DNA of 64,000 nucleotides. Origin: UBA1309 sp047605645. GTDB lineage: Bacteria; Bacteroidota; Bacteroidia; Bacteroidales; Dysgonomonadaceae. How positions within the stretch are numbered: the stretch's first letter is position 1; the number at the start of each line of letters is the position of its first letter. Shown piece by piece: positions 8,012-17,804 of this stretch. The translations under genes were made by a program, and so were the position numbers. Location of the stretch: positions 10,298 to 74,297 of the forward strand of contig JASGFJ010000026.1 in the NCBI GenBank assembly GCA_047605645.1, written 5' to 3'. Below the pieces are notes generated by a model. It was not told the DNA's origin and made no database searches. It worked only from the letters and a program-made list of their open reading frames with translations.

Positions 8012-9904
8012 ATGGTACAGAAAGGTCATATCGGGGTAACATCAGAGAATATTTTCCCCATTATTAAAAAATTCTTGTATAGCGATCATGAAATATTTCT
8101 TCGTGAATTGGTTTCCAATGCGGTGGATGCAACCCAAAAGCTCAAAACATTTACTTCCGTCGGGGACTTTAAAGGAGAACTCGGCGACTTGACAGTGCAT
8201 GTGAGTCTTGATGAAAATGCAGGAACACTGACCATTTCCGACAGAGGTATTGGGATGACAGCGGAAGAAATTGACAAATACATCAATCAGATCGCACTCT
8301 CGTCGGCGAATGAATTTTTGGATAAATACAAAAATGATGCAAACGCCATTATCGGTCACTTCGGGTTGGGTTTTTATTCAGCGTTCATGGTAGCCCGAAA
8401 GGTGGAAATCATAACGAAGTCGTATAAAGAGGGAAGCGAAGCTGTCAAATGGTCATCGGATGGTGTGACTCCGGAATATACCATCGAAAATGCAGATAAG
8501 GCAGATCGTGGAACGGATATTATTTTGCATATAGATGATGAAAACAAGAATTTTCTTGACAAATCGGAAATTACCCGTCTACTGAATAAATACTGTAAAT
8601 TCTTACCGATTCCGATCGCTTTCGGTAAAAAAACGGAATGGAAAGATGGTAAATCGGAAGAGACGGATGAAGATAACATCATCAACGATACAGCTCCTCT
8701 ATGGACGCTGAAACCGGCTGACCAGACAGATGAAGATTATAAAAAATTCTATCAGACGCTTTATCCTTTTTCTGATGAGCCTTTGTTTTGGATTCACTTA
8801 AATGTGGATTATCCGTTTAAACTGACAGGTATCCTTTATTTCCCGAAAGTCAAGAGTAATGTTGATCTGCAAAAGAATAAAATTCAGCTTTACAGCAATC
8901 AGGTGTTTGTTACTGATTCCGTAGAAGGAATTGTTCCTGAATTTTTGACTCTTCTGCATGGCGTGATAGATTCTCCGGATATTCCTTTGAACGTTTCCCG
9001 TTCTTATTTGCAGAGCGATCAGAATGTGAAAAAGATATCTTCTCACATTACCAAGAAAGTGGCAGATCGACTGGAAGAAATATTCAAGAACGATCGTGCA
9101 CAGTTTGAAGAAAAATGGGACAGCCTGAAATTGTTTATCGAGTATGGAATGCTCACCGATGAAAAGTTCTATGAAAGAGCAGCGAAATTTAATCTGGTGA
9201 AAAATACCGATGGCAAATTTTTTACCCTGACAGACTACAAAACTTTGATTGAAGCAAATCAGACGGACAAAGATGCAACGCTGGTTTACCTTTATACAAG
9301 TAACTCCGACGAGCAATATACGTATATTCAGGAAGCGAAAGACAAAGGCTATGATGTACTGTTGTTTGACGGGCAGTTGGACGGACATATTGCCGGACTG
9401 TTGGAACAGAAGCTCGAAAAGAGCCGTTTCGTTCGGGTGGATAGCGACACAATCAACAACCTGATCAAAAAAGAGGATGAAGCAAAACTGGATTTGTCGG
9501 ATGCTCAGAAAGAATCACTTGAGGAGGCCTTCAAGTCGCAACTTCCTAAAATAGACAAAACCGAATTCACCGTAGATGTGAAAGCTTTGGGCGAGAAGGC
9601 ACAGCCTTTGCAAATCACACAGAATGAATTTATGCGCCGTATGAAAGAGATGTCTGCCATGCAATCAGGATTTGCCATGTATGGCGAATTACCCCAGAAT
9701 TTCGGCCTGACTTTAAATGCGGATCATCCCTTAGTGAAAAAAGTGTTGGCTGAGGTAGATGGAAAATCGAAAGAAGAAGCTGCTGCTTATGCTGTGGGGC
9801 AACCGGTGGTTCGTCAACTGGTCGATCTGGCCTTGTTGTCGAACGGAATGCTGAAAGGTGAGGCATTGGCCAAATTCGTAAAAAGAAGTATTGATTTGAT
9901 TTAA
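8012..9904 (+). CDS. htpG: Molecular chaperone HtpG (Hsp90)
   Basis: 630-residue bacterial Hsp90: N-terminal GHKL ATPase domain with FLRELVSNAVDA (about 29-40), ISDRGIGM and the GHFGLGFYSAFMV lid region (about 115-127); middle domain with the GIVPEFLTLLHGVIDSPDIP segment; C-terminal dimerisation domain ending without the MEEVD of eukaryotes. It folds and remodels client proteins in the cytosol, with DnaK. Two upstream signals, a housekeeping promoter and a sigma-54-like motif, suggest constitutive plus inducible expression. A terminator follows at 9933. Confidence 0.98.
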   Translation: MVQKGHIGVTSENIFPIIKKFLYSDHEIFLRELVSNAVDATQKLKTFTSVGDFKGELGDLTVHVSLDENAGTLTISDRGIGMTAEEIDKYINQIALSSANEFLDKYKNDANAIIGHFGLGFYSAFMVARKVEIITKSYKEGSEAVKWSSDGVTPEYTIENADKADRGTDIILHIDDENKNFLDKSEITRLLNKYCKFLPIPIAFGKKTEWKDGKSEETDEDNIINDTAPLWTLKPADQTDEDYKKFYQTLYPFSDEPLFWIHLNVDYPFKLTGILYFPKVKSNVDLQKNKIQLYSNQVFVTDSVEGIVPEFLTLLHGVIDSPDIPLNVSRSYLQSDQNVKKISSHITKKVADRLEEIFKNDRAQFEEKWDSLKLFIEYGMLTDEKFYERAAKFNLVKNTDGKFFTLTDYKTLIEANQTDKDATLVYLYTSNSDEQYTYIQEAKDKGYDVLLFDGQLDGHIAGLLEQKLEKSRFVRVDSDTINNLIKKEDEAKLDLSDAQKESLEEAFKSQLPKIDKTEFTVDVKALGEKAQPLQITQNEFMRRMKEMSAMQSGFAMYGELPQNFGLTLNADHPLVKKVLAEVDGKSKEEAAAYAVGQPVVRQLVDLALLSNGMLKGEALAKFVKRSIDLI

Positions 9905-9932
9905 TACTGTTTTTCCCATTTTATAATGAAAC

Positions 9933-9969
9933 CAAAGAGGTTGTTCCGGTTGGAGCGGCCTCTTTTTTT
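9933..9969 (+). terminator. Terminator of htpG
   Basis: Inverted repeat AAAGAGG ... CCTCTTT with an internal CCGGTTGGAGCGG bulge region, followed by a run of T (TCTTTTTTT) on the plus strand. Confidence 0.75.
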
Positions 9970-10064
9970 GCGAAATAATAAAAAATACCGATGAGTCGAT
10001 ACTAAACGTACATTAATCAATCATAAATCATTACTTTTGAAACTCTAATTCAAATTGTGATTGT

Positions 10065-12209
10065 ATGAATTATAAGTTTATTGTTTTATTAGCTGCTATC
10101 TTGCTCTCAATGAAAAGTTATTCGCAGGAAAAACTGCCTCTATCTCTCGATGATTTGATTCCCGGAGGCAGCACTTATTCGACCTTTCGCCCCGTAATGC
10201 TGAAGGGGCTTGGGATGTATGGCGACAATGTTTGCTATAAAAAAGGGGATTCTCTTTACGTGGTTTCTTCTTCGGGAAAAGATCGCGTGTTGCTAACAAA
10301 AGCAGGTTTAAATGAAGGATTTGGTGAAGAGATTTTTAAAAGTCTTCCCTCTATCAGTTTCCCTTTTGAAAAATCTTCGCTGGCGAAAATCGACTACAAG
10401 GGCATTACTTATATTTACGACATAGACGCTCGCAAAAAAATGGCTCTACTCAATCTTCCGTCGGATGCGGAAAATACAGATTTTAATGCTGTTGCTTCCG
10501 GTTTTGCTTATACCAAAGCAAACAATTTGTTTGTAATGGCGAAGGATGGAAAAGAAATAGCGGTGACCAATGAATCAAATCCCGGTATTGTATGCGGACA
10601 GTCTGTTCATCGCAATGAGTTCGGTATTAAGAAAGGAACTTTCTGGTCGCCGGCAGGAAACCTTCTGGCTTTTTATCGAATGGATCAAACGATGGTCACC
10701 GATTATCCTTTGGTGGATGCATCCACTCGTATCGCGACGCTCAATAATATCAAGTATCCTATGGCCGGAATGAAAAGTCATCAGGTGACTGTCGGTGTAT
10801 TCAATCCGGCAACACAAAAGACTGTTTTTCTGAAAACGGGTACTCCCAAAGATAAATATCTGACAAATATAGCCTGGAGTCCCGATGGAAAGAGTATATA
10901 TGTAGCAGAGCTCAACCGGGGGCAAGACACTTTGCAATTGAAACGCTACAATGTGTCAACCGGAAATCCGGAAGCAACGCTTTTTACAGAGACTCATACA
11001 AAATATGTAGAACCCGAAAATCCGGTGTTTTTCCTCAAAAACAACTCCAATGAATTTGTTTGGTTAAGTCGTCGGGACGGATACAACCATTTTTATCTTT
11101 ATACGATGGATGGGAAGTTGTTGAAGCAGCTCACTACCGGAAAATGGGAAGTAAGTTCTTTTGTCGGTTTTGACGAAAAAGGCGAAAATCTGCTTTATAC
11201 TTCCAACGAAGCCTCTCCCATTGAAAACCATTTTTATAAAGTAAATCTGAAATCGGGTAAACGAACTCAACTGACGGCCGAAAAAGGTGTTCATTCCATG
11301 CAGTTAAGCCTTTCAGGACGCACAGCCTGCGATATTTACACATCGCAATTCACTCCGGGAAAAGCGGCCGTGATTCAGATTGCCAAACCTGCTTCTCATG
11401 TTTTTTATGAAGCGAAAGATCCTTTCAAGGGTATTACTTTGCCTGAAATTACTCTTGGTACAATTAAAGCAAACGATGGAACTACCGATTTATATTACCG
11501 GATGGTAAAACCTCTGAATTTCGATCCGGCCAAAAAATATCCGGTGGTAGTGTATGTATACGGAGGGCCGCATTCTCAACTTGTAACCAATTCCTGGCAA
11601 GGACAGGCAAGAGGTTGGGATATCTACATGGCTGAAAAAGGATATATTGTCTTTACACTTGACAATCGGGGTACTTCCAATCGGGGGCTGGCATTTGAAA
11701 ATATAATACATCGCCGTTTGGGTATTGTCGAAACACAAGATCAAATGTCGGGTGTGGAATATTTGAAATCCTTGCCTTATGTGGATGCTGAGCGATTTGG
11801 TGTGCACGGATGGAGTTTCGGTGGTTTTATGACGCTGAATCTGATGCTTCGTCATCCGGAGACTTTTAAAGTCGGAGTGTGCGGAGGAGCGGTGACTGAC
11901 TGGAAATACTACGAGATTATGTATGGCGAACGTTATATGGATTCTCCTCAGGAAAATCCCGAGGGATACAAAGAGTCAAGCATGATTGAGAAAGCCGGTG
12001 ACCTGAAAGGGCGTTTGTTGATGATTCATGATGATCAGGATGGAACGGTTGTGCCTCAGCAGCTGATTCAGTTTTTGCGTTCGGCCGTGACCAAAGGTAC
12101 ACATCCCGATGTCTTTATTTATCCGGGACATGAACATAATGTGATGGGAGTGGATAGAATCCATCTTCACGAACAAATTACCCGCTATTTTGATGATTTT
12201 TTGAAATAA
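10065..12209 (+). CDS. Dipeptidyl peptidase IV family serine peptidase (S9B)
   Basis: 714 residues with a signal peptide (about 1-20, ending SYSQ). An N-terminal beta-propeller (DPP-IV N domain, about 30-440) precedes an alpha/beta-hydrolase domain. The nucleophile is Ser584 in GWSFGGF, the acid is about Asp659 in DDQDG and the histidine lies in PGHEHN (689/691). Such periplasmic enzymes release X-Pro dipeptides and serve peptide nutrition, often together with M16 and other peptidases in asaccharolytic or mixed-feeding Bacteroidetes. A TACTTTTG box at 10032-10039 is a likely -7 element. No operon partner. Confidence 0.93.
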   Translation: MNYKFIVLLAAILLSMKSYSQEKLPLSLDDLIPGGSTYSTFRPVMLKGLGMYGDNVCYKKGDSLYVVSSSGKDRVLLTKAGLNEGFGEEIFKSLPSISFPFEKSSLAKIDYKGITYIYDIDARKKMALLNLPSDAENTDFNAVASGFAYTKANNLFVMAKDGKEIAVTNESNPGIVCGQSVHRNEFGIKKGTFWSPAGNLLAFYRMDQTMVTDYPLVDASTRIATLNNIKYPMAGMKSHQVTVGVFNPATQKTVFLKTGTPKDKYLTNIAWSPDGKSIYVAELNRGQDTLQLKRYNVSTGNPEATLFTETHTKYVEPENPVFFLKNNSNEFVWLSRRDGYNHFYLYTMDGKLLKQLTTGKWEVSSFVGFDEKGENLLYTSNEASPIENHFYKVNLKSGKRTQLTAEKGVHSMQLSLSGRTACDIYTSQFTPGKAAVIQIAKPASHVFYEAKDPFKGITLPEITLGTIKANDGTTDLYYRMVKPLNFDPAKKYPVVVYVYGGPHSQLVTNSWQGQARGWDIYMAEKGYIVFTLDNRGTSNRGLAFENIIHRRLGIVETQDQMSGVEYLKSLPYVDAERFGVHGWSFGGFMTLNLMLRHPETFKVGVCGGAVTDWKYYEIMYGERYMDSPQENPEGYKESSMIEKAGDLKGRLLMIHDDQDGTVVPQQLIQFLRSAVTKGTHPDVFIYPGHEHNVMGVDRIHLHEQITRYFDDFLK

Positions 12210-12726
12210 GAAATCTGTTTTAATTGGTCCTCTGTAAAAAAGTTATTCGTGATTGGCTTAATCTGACTAATGAAGATGATTGATCTTCGCGTGTTTAAAT
12301 GAATTGAGGGGGGCAAATTCGAAGATAAGTAAATGTTCATAATCAGTCGTAAGAATGTCTGTCTGTGATGTGCTGAAAATAAGGAATATGAAACTAAATT
12401 TATAGGACTACTTAAAGCATTCATTCAAGTATGTTTTTCAGTTTCTCGGATGAATTTTTATGTTAGGGAAAAGAAAGGTTCAACTTTCAATTCGTCTTCA
12501 TAACAATGCATTTATTCTTTGACCTTTCAATTAACGGGACTTATTCCGTTGTGTTTGAAATTATTTGCAAATGGATAGAAACAAAACAGATATAAATTAG
12601 AACTGGGATTTTAATAGGACAATAGGAATCTGTTTTACAAGATAAAGGGCTGCCCAATACTATTCGGGTAGCCCTTCGCTTGTGTAAGAATGTTTGTTAA
12701 GATTGATAGGGGAAAGTCATTCCGTT
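12210..12726. other. Intergenic region between convergent genes; terminator only
   Basis: Over 500 bases between the ends of the peptidase and glycosidase genes. Apart from the hairpin at 12645-12676 I find no gene, RNA fold or repeat. A 79-codon minus-strand frame at its left side has no family character. Confidence 0.5.
12645..12676 (-). terminator. Terminator of the GH3-TonB receptor unit
   Basis: AAGGGCTGCCC (12645-12655) pairs with GGGTAGCCCTT (12666-12676), 11 bp with one G-U pair and a 10-base loop. On the minus strand it is followed by TATCTTG, moderately T-rich. Confidence 0.65.
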
Positions 12727-15198
12727 TTATAGAGGTTTCATGTCTGTAAAATTAGCTTTGTTGTTAAGCACATTATGAACCTTTTCAACAACCAATGTTT
12801 CCGGCAAATTGAACGTGAGCTGCTGTTGATTATTTAATGACGAAGAAGCCAAACCGACCAGATATGTTCCTCTGTCGGCTATCCAGGCTGATTGCTGAGG
12901 ATTGAAAGAGGCCAGATCTTTTGCTTTCAGGACAAAAGAAAGCGTTTGCTTTTCGCCGGGTTTCAATAATTTTGTTTTTGCAAAAGCCTTCAATTCTTTT
13001 GAAGGTTTGTCTATTGCACCGGTTGGAGCCGACAGATAGAGTTGTACTACTTCTTTTCCGGCAACTCTCCCTGTATTTTTTACATCCACCGAAACACGAA
13101 TTTCGTTATTGAACTCATTACTGTTTACAAATGCTGCTTCATACTTAAAGTTTGTGTATGATAGACCGTATCCAAACTCATAAGCCGGCTTCACTTTAAA
13201 GGTGTCGAAATAACGGTAACCCACATAAATTCCCTCTTTATACATCACTTCAGTAGGCTTATCCAGGGGAAGTCCCTGGAAATATTCAGGCGAAGAATAC
13301 GGAATATCCTCATATTTCATTGGAAATGTCATTGGAAGTTTTCCTGAAGGCGACGTCTTTCCGGAAAGCACATCTGCCACAGCATTTCCTGCTTCCTGAC
13401 CAGGCAACCAGGCCATCACTACAGCATCTGTTTTGTCTCTCCAACTGGCCGTTTCAATTGCGCCTCCGACATTGAGAACAACGATAACCTTTTTGTTTTG
13501 TGCATGAAATATTTTTGACACGTTGTTAATAAGAGCAAGTTCTTCGCTCGTTAGATTGAAATCAGCATCTAGTGTGCGATCTCCCATTTCTCCCGAGCTA
13601 CGCCCGATGGTGATAAGCGCAATATCGTTTTGTTTTGCGGATTCGGTGATGTGGGCATCACTCATCTGCGGTTGAGGCATTAATGGAATCAACATAAAAG
13701 GATCTTTCTTTCTCATGGTGTTGACCCTTTCTGTTTCAGCTTTAACAAAAGGTTGATAAATGTTCTTCAGATTCTTGTCAAGGGAATACCCGGCTCCGAC
13801 AAGTCCGTCACTTAATGGAACAGTATATGCCTTGTTGACATTACCGCTTCCGGTTCCTCCGACAACAAAATCATAAGAAAGGCTTCCGAACAAAGCGACA
13901 TTCTTCACTTTTTGATTCATAGGCAATGTATTTTGTCTGTTTTCAAGCAATACCATTCCTTCAGCTGCTGCATTGCGGGCCAAAGAGGCGTGTTCCTGCA
14001 GGTTGGGTTTGTTGGAGGGAATGTGTCCGTTCATTCTGGGAGATAAGAAGATAGCTTCAAGCACCCGTTTTGCGCAAATATTCAAGTCCTGCTCTGTCAA
14101 TACTCCTGTTTGCAGATCGGCTGTCATGAAGTTCAGCTGCGGGATAATGCCGGGCATCAACAAGTCGTTCCCTGCTTTTATTTGTTCTGAAGTATAATTA
14201 TCCCATTCTTGTTTCTCTGAATCTTTCTGGGTTGTTAAATTCGAAACACCGTCGAATCCGCCAAACCAATCGGTCATGACGAGTCCTTTAAATCCCCATT
14301 CGTTACGCAGAATGGTGGTTAGCAAATCGTAGCTGGCGGATGTGTAAACACCATTTATCTTGTTGTAGGACGACATAATGGTGGCGGGATTCGATTCCTT
14401 TACGGCGATCTCAAATCCTCGCAAGTAGATTTCGCGTAAGGCTCTTTGTGAAACATTCACGTTGAGTCCCATTCTGTTCTTTTCGCTATTGTTGGCTGCG
14501 AAGTGTTTCAAAGAAACGCCCGCTCCGTTTTCCTGCAAGCCTTTGGTCATGGCTACGGCAATGAGTCCTGACATGACCGGATCTTCGGAATAATATTCAA
14601 AATTTCGTCCGCAGAGAGGGTTTCGCATTATATTTAGAGCTGGTGCCAACTGGATGTCAGAGCCATATTCCAGCACTTCATTTCCCAATGCTTTTCCTAC
14701 GGTTTCTACCATATTGGCATCCCACGAAGCGGCAAGGGACACACCCACCGGAAATCCGGTGGCGTAGAAAGTCCTGTCGTCGTCTTTACGGGTCGGGCTA
14801 ATACGAACACCTGCGGGGCCATCTGTAAATACGATGGCAGGCAGGCCGTGCTGAGGCATCGGCATAGTAGTTCCGGCACTACCGGGCAAAAGGTATTCGC
14901 TTTTATCTACCGGGACAATAGGATTGAGTTTATTAAAACCCACCAGCATTTCAAAGCCGGCCATTCCTGTTCCCATTACGATTTGTTTTTTCTCTTCGAT
15001 TGTCATTCGGGACAAGAGATCTTCGGCTCGTTGACTCGCAGAAAGACGTGTGTCTTCGTACGGCTGCAGTTTACCGTCTTTATTTAAATCGACAAAAGTT
15101 TGTCCTGCAATATGCAATATTTGTTCGTTTTGTGCAGTCATGGATGAGAAAGAGAATCCCATCATCGATACTATGACGCATGTAATAACTTTTTTCAT
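12727..15198 (-). CDS. bglX: Glycoside hydrolase family 3 (beta-glucosidase type)
   Basis: 823 residues with a Sec signal (ends MTAQ). Residues 37-48 (DLNKDGKLQPYE) form an EF-hand-like calcium loop seen in secreted Bacteroidetes GH3 enzymes. The GH3 TIM-barrel follows with KHFAANN (231-237), SSYNKINGV (276-284) and nucleophile Asp310 in VMTDWFGG. The C-terminal beta-sandwich (about 400-640, with GRSSGEMGDR) and a fibronectin III-like domain (about 680-770) complete the BglX layout. It hydrolyses beta-glucosides or related oligosaccharides in the periplasm. It lies 110 bp behind the TonB-receptor gene with no promoter between, so both should follow the operators at 17.7 kb. The exact sugar is unknown. 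Confidence 0.9.
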   Translation of the reverse strand: MKKVITCVIVSMMGFSFSSMTAQNEQILHIAGQTFVDLNKDGKLQPYEDTRLSASQRAEDLLSRMTIEEKKQIVMGTGMAGFEMLVGFNKLNPIVPVDKSEYLLPGSAGTTMPMPQHGLPAIVFTDGPAGVRISPTRKDDDRTFYATGFPVGVSLAASWDANMVETVGKALGNEVLEYGSDIQLAPALNIMRNPLCGRNFEYYSEDPVMSGLIAVAMTKGLQENGAGVSLKHFAANNSEKNRMGLNVNVSQRALREIYLRGFEIAVKESNPATIMSSYNKINGVYTSASYDLLTTILRNEWGFKGLVMTDWFGGFDGVSNLTTQKDSEKQEWDNYTSEQIKAGNDLLMPGIIPQLNFMTADLQTGVLTEQDLNICAKRVLEAIFLSPRMNGHIPSNKPNLQEHASLARNAAAEGMVLLENRQNTLPMNQKVKNVALFGSLSYDFVVGGTGSGNVNKAYTVPLSDGLVGAGYSLDKNLKNIYQPFVKAETERVNTMRKKDPFMLIPLMPQPQMSDAHITESAKQNDIALITIGRSSGEMGDRTLDADFNLTSEELALINNVSKIFHAQNKKVIVVLNVGGAIETASWRDKTDAVVMAWLPGQEAGNAVADVLSGKTSPSGKLPMTFPMKYEDIPYSSPEYFQGLPLDKPTEVMYKEGIYVGYRYFDTFKVKPAYEFGYGLSYTNFKYEAAFVNSNEFNNEIRVSVDVKNTGRVAGKEVVQLYLSAPTGAIDKPSKELKAFAKTKLLKPGEKQTLSFVLKAKDLASFNPQQSAWIADRGTYLVGLASSSLNNQQQLTFNLPETLVVEKVHNVLNNKANFTDMKPL

Positions 15199-15308
15199 AC
15201 GATTGAATTTTTATTGTTAGACATTCTGGTATTTTACTGATTCGTAGGTTATTGTTTTTTATGATTTAATAAAAAATTAAACTCCCTTTTCTATCCGTTT
15301 TTTCGCTT

Positions 15309-17636
15309 TTAAAATTTATAATTTAGTCCGAACTCCATCGTGAACGGTCGGATGTATGTTCCTGAAATAATAGTATTGTTTTTCTTCTCCGCTTCTTCCT
15401 TTGTCAGAATCAAGTCGCCGTCAGTGATTGAACCGGTCGCTCCTTTTTGATTCAGAAGGTTGACAAATGTGCAACTTAATTCAATATTTTTGCTGAGTTT
15501 GTAATTGACTCCTGCAAAAGTTTCCCATCGTGATGCATATTGCAATGTATTGGGTTTATTCATATATCCTTTATCGAAATAGCGGGCACTAGTCCATACT
15601 TTTAGATCTTTATAGGTATAACTCGGGTCGATTTCGATTAGAAGTTTAGAAATTCCGGTTACTGTTTTGTCGCTGAAGTCGTAGTTGCTGACTGAACCAT
15701 CTGCAAAAGTGACACTTCCCGCAAAATTTTTATATTTCGGCGATTGGAGAGTCATCAATAGATGCAAGGCAAATCCTTTGAAGGGAGTAATAATCGCATC
15801 TGTTGTCCAGCCAATTGTTTCAATGTCGTAATGAGTCATCGGGCGGGCAATTTGACTGGGGTTGTTCGGATTGGAGAAGTTTACAGTTGAGCGGTATTCA
15901 TTTCGTTTGATATATGTAGCCTTCGATACCAGACTAATCATTGGGTGATTGTAGTACAGGCCAAATCCTGCTTCCGGTACTTGTGACTTTTTCAATTCGG
16001 GATCGGATCCGGATGAATAGCTCTCTAATTGTCCTGCTTGTTCGTTGTATCCTACTTCAGCCAAGAGCCCGAGTTTGTTTGAGAGTTTATATACAGCGTC
16101 GAGCATAAATGCTTTCTTCAGCCAATTGTCGCTAATTTGGATTTTTGGTCCGTCAATTGTCGTGTAGGGCAAACCTGTTTCCGGATTGTATTGCGACCTA
16201 TCTAAACGGTCTCCTCTCACGGTGTGGTATTCGAGTCTGGCTCCGCCTTTCAATGTCAGCGAAGGCGATACGTTCCATTTGTCATAGAGGAAGATCGCGA
16301 GCTTGTTTTCATGTCCGTTGTGATATTCTAAAGACAAATTGTCGTTGTAATTGCCAGTGGCATCGTTGTAAGTCACCCCTTCCGGTTTCCAAGTACCGGC
16401 CGATGAGTTGTAATTGAATTTCCTGATTTTCCGGGGATTGGGTCCCACTTCCTGAAAATATTGAGTGGTTTCGGTGACAAACTTATCCACATTATAATAC
16501 GACTCTTGTAATCCGATCTTCCAATCATGGTTTCCTGTTTTTTTAGCAACATCAAACTGCGACATAAAAGTCTGTGTTGGTGTACGGCGGCTACCTAGGA
16601 CAAGGACGCTCTGGGCATTCCCTTTATATTCGGTACCATCCATGTATTGATATTTCACTGCCGATTCATCTCTTGTGTTGGCCATGTCTATCCCCATTGT
16701 GTATGGATAATATACTCCTGCGCGCGCATCATGATACCGCATGCTGAGGTTCATATTCAGGCCATTGTTCAGTTTGTTTTTGCTAATCAGGTCGATTGTA
16801 TTTGATCTGCTCCCGTAGTCGTTTACAACATCCAGTGATCTGCTTTTTCCTGTAAAAGCATCGATTAAATCAATTCTCCCTGAGTTTTCGAAATAAGAAT
16901 CCCTGCCCAATCTGAAATTGTCGAGCTCTTTCACTTTTCCATTTGAATTATACATGAAAGGAGCTGTTTTTGATAGGATGTCTTTTGAATTCATGTATTT
17001 ATACATCAACGAGATGCTCCCTGTCAACTTTTCGGTTTTATAGTCTTGCGTCAGGGCAAATTTGTAAAGATGTGTTTTATCTGCGTAGTATCTATCTACT
17101 CCCTGAGGCTTGAATGATCCTGGATCTAAACTGGTGTATGCACCTGCTGAAAACTTAAGGCCATTTTTTGTTAATGGTCCGCTGATGTTTATTGAATTTC
17201 GGATAAGCCCGAATTGATTTGAATTCACAGAGCCGTTTCCTCTTAGAACAGATGTTCCCAGATTATCGAAAGTACTTACCGAAAATCCTACTTCTCCGGT
17301 ATTTATCGCTGTTTCTCCTAGATTGAGCAATTGGAATCCGTGGGTAGAGGCGTCTGAACGCCATGCTTTTGTTGGTAATTCAGGCCAAAAAAAGAAGACT
17401 ACCGGAAGTCCGTTTTCAAGAACAGTGGTTCCGCCGATACTTGCCGGAAGTCCGATATTCACATCGCGGGGGCCTGTGTTGTTTGCTGCATTTAACATTA
17501 CGTTTCTATCGTTTTTCTCAGGCTCATTCTTCTGTTTTGTAGTTTGAATCGTATCTCCGGATATGCTGTTTTGTCCCGATAGATTTGAACTGAGAATGGT
17601 GAATGCAAAAATTGGGATAAAATACTTCATTTTCAT
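15309..17636 (-). CDS. TonB-dependent receptor-like outer-membrane protein
   Basis: 775 residues with a signal peptide (ends LSGQ), a plug-like N-terminal region (about 45-160, including DVNIGLPASIGG and VLENGLPVVFFFWPELP) and a long beta-barrel ending in the aromatic terminus GLNYKF. It lacks the N-terminal carboxypeptidase-like domain of SusC proteins and no susD gene is adjacent, so it is an orphan receptor. With the following GH3 gene and the divergent regulator it forms a small sugar-uptake module. Its promoter carries two operator palindromes. A weak GGAC-type ribosome site precedes the ATG. Confidence 0.8.
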   Translation of the reverse strand: MKMKYFIPIFAFTILSSNLSGQNSISGDTIQTTKQKNEPEKNDRNVMLNAANNTGPRDVNIGLPASIGGTTVLENGLPVVFFFWPELPTKAWRSDASTHGFQLLNLGETAINTGEVGFSVSTFDNLGTSVLRGNGSVNSNQFGLIRNSINISGPLTKNGLKFSAGAYTSLDPGSFKPQGVDRYYADKTHLYKFALTQDYKTEKLTGSISLMYKYMNSKDILSKTAPFMYNSNGKVKELDNFRLGRDSYFENSGRIDLIDAFTGKSRSLDVVNDYGSRSNTIDLISKNKLNNGLNMNLSMRYHDARAGVYYPYTMGIDMANTRDESAVKYQYMDGTEYKGNAQSVLVLGSRRTPTQTFMSQFDVAKKTGNHDWKIGLQESYYNVDKFVTETTQYFQEVGPNPRKIRKFNYNSSAGTWKPEGVTYNDATGNYNDNLSLEYHNGHENKLAIFLYDKWNVSPSLTLKGGARLEYHTVRGDRLDRSQYNPETGLPYTTIDGPKIQISDNWLKKAFMLDAVYKLSNKLGLLAEVGYNEQAGQLESYSSGSDPELKKSQVPEAGFGLYYNHPMISLVSKATYIKRNEYRSTVNFSNPNNPSQIARPMTHYDIETIGWTTDAIITPFKGFALHLLMTLQSPKYKNFAGSVTFADGSVSNYDFSDKTVTGISKLLIEIDPSYTYKDLKVWTSARYFDKGYMNKPNTLQYASRWETFAGVNYKLSKNIELSCTFVNLLNQKGATGSITDGDLILTKEEAEKKNNTIISGTYIRPFTMEFGLNYKF

Positions 17637-17666
17637 GTTCGTGTCCTTTTTGATTTATATTATATT

Positions 17667-17693
17667 TGCAGGGTGTATTAATTACACACTGCA
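17667..17693. promoter_or_regulatory. Operator palindrome 2 (GTGTA-N5-TACAC)
   Basis: Arms TGCAGGGTGTA (17667-17677) and TACACACTGCA (17683-17693) around five bases; one mismatch in 11. The same core and spacing as the operator at 17712. It abuts the receptor's -7 box (17692-17699, minus strand), so a bound protein would block that promoter. Confidence 0.75.
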
Positions 17694-17726
17694 AATATAG
17701 TGTTAATTTTCTTTCGTGTGTACAAA
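17692..17726 (-). promoter_or_regulatory. Promoter of the TonB receptor-GH3 unit
   Basis: Minus-strand TTTG (17726-17723) and TATATTTG (17699-17692), 23 bp apart, slightly longer than the usual 19-21 bp. The -33 box is the centre of operator 1 and the -7 box touches operator 2, the classic layout of a repressed promoter. Confidence 0.6.
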
Positions 17727-17738
17727 ATACACACGAAA
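17712..17738. promoter_or_regulatory. Operator palindrome 1 (GTGTA-N5-TACAC)
   Basis: Perfect 11-bp arms TTTCGTGTGTA (17712-17722) and TACACACGAAA (17728-17738) around CAAAA. It lies between the divergent receptor and regulator genes. Sharing the GTGTA-N5-TACAC core with the site at 17667 makes a specific dimeric regulator the best explanation, most simply the product of the adjacent gene. Confidence 0.8.
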
Positions 17739-17804
17739 AATAATATGTTGTATAACAGGTAAATAAAATTATAAATATATTTTTGGTAAATATTGAGCAG
17801 AATT

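Noticed and set aside
10096..10299. Antisense frame inside the DPP-IV gene
   Set aside because: Shadow of a well-supported gene in another frame.
12185..12424. 79-codon minus-strand frame behind the DPP-IV gene
   Set aside because: Low-complexity composition, no neighbour relation, overlaps the end of the peptidase gene.
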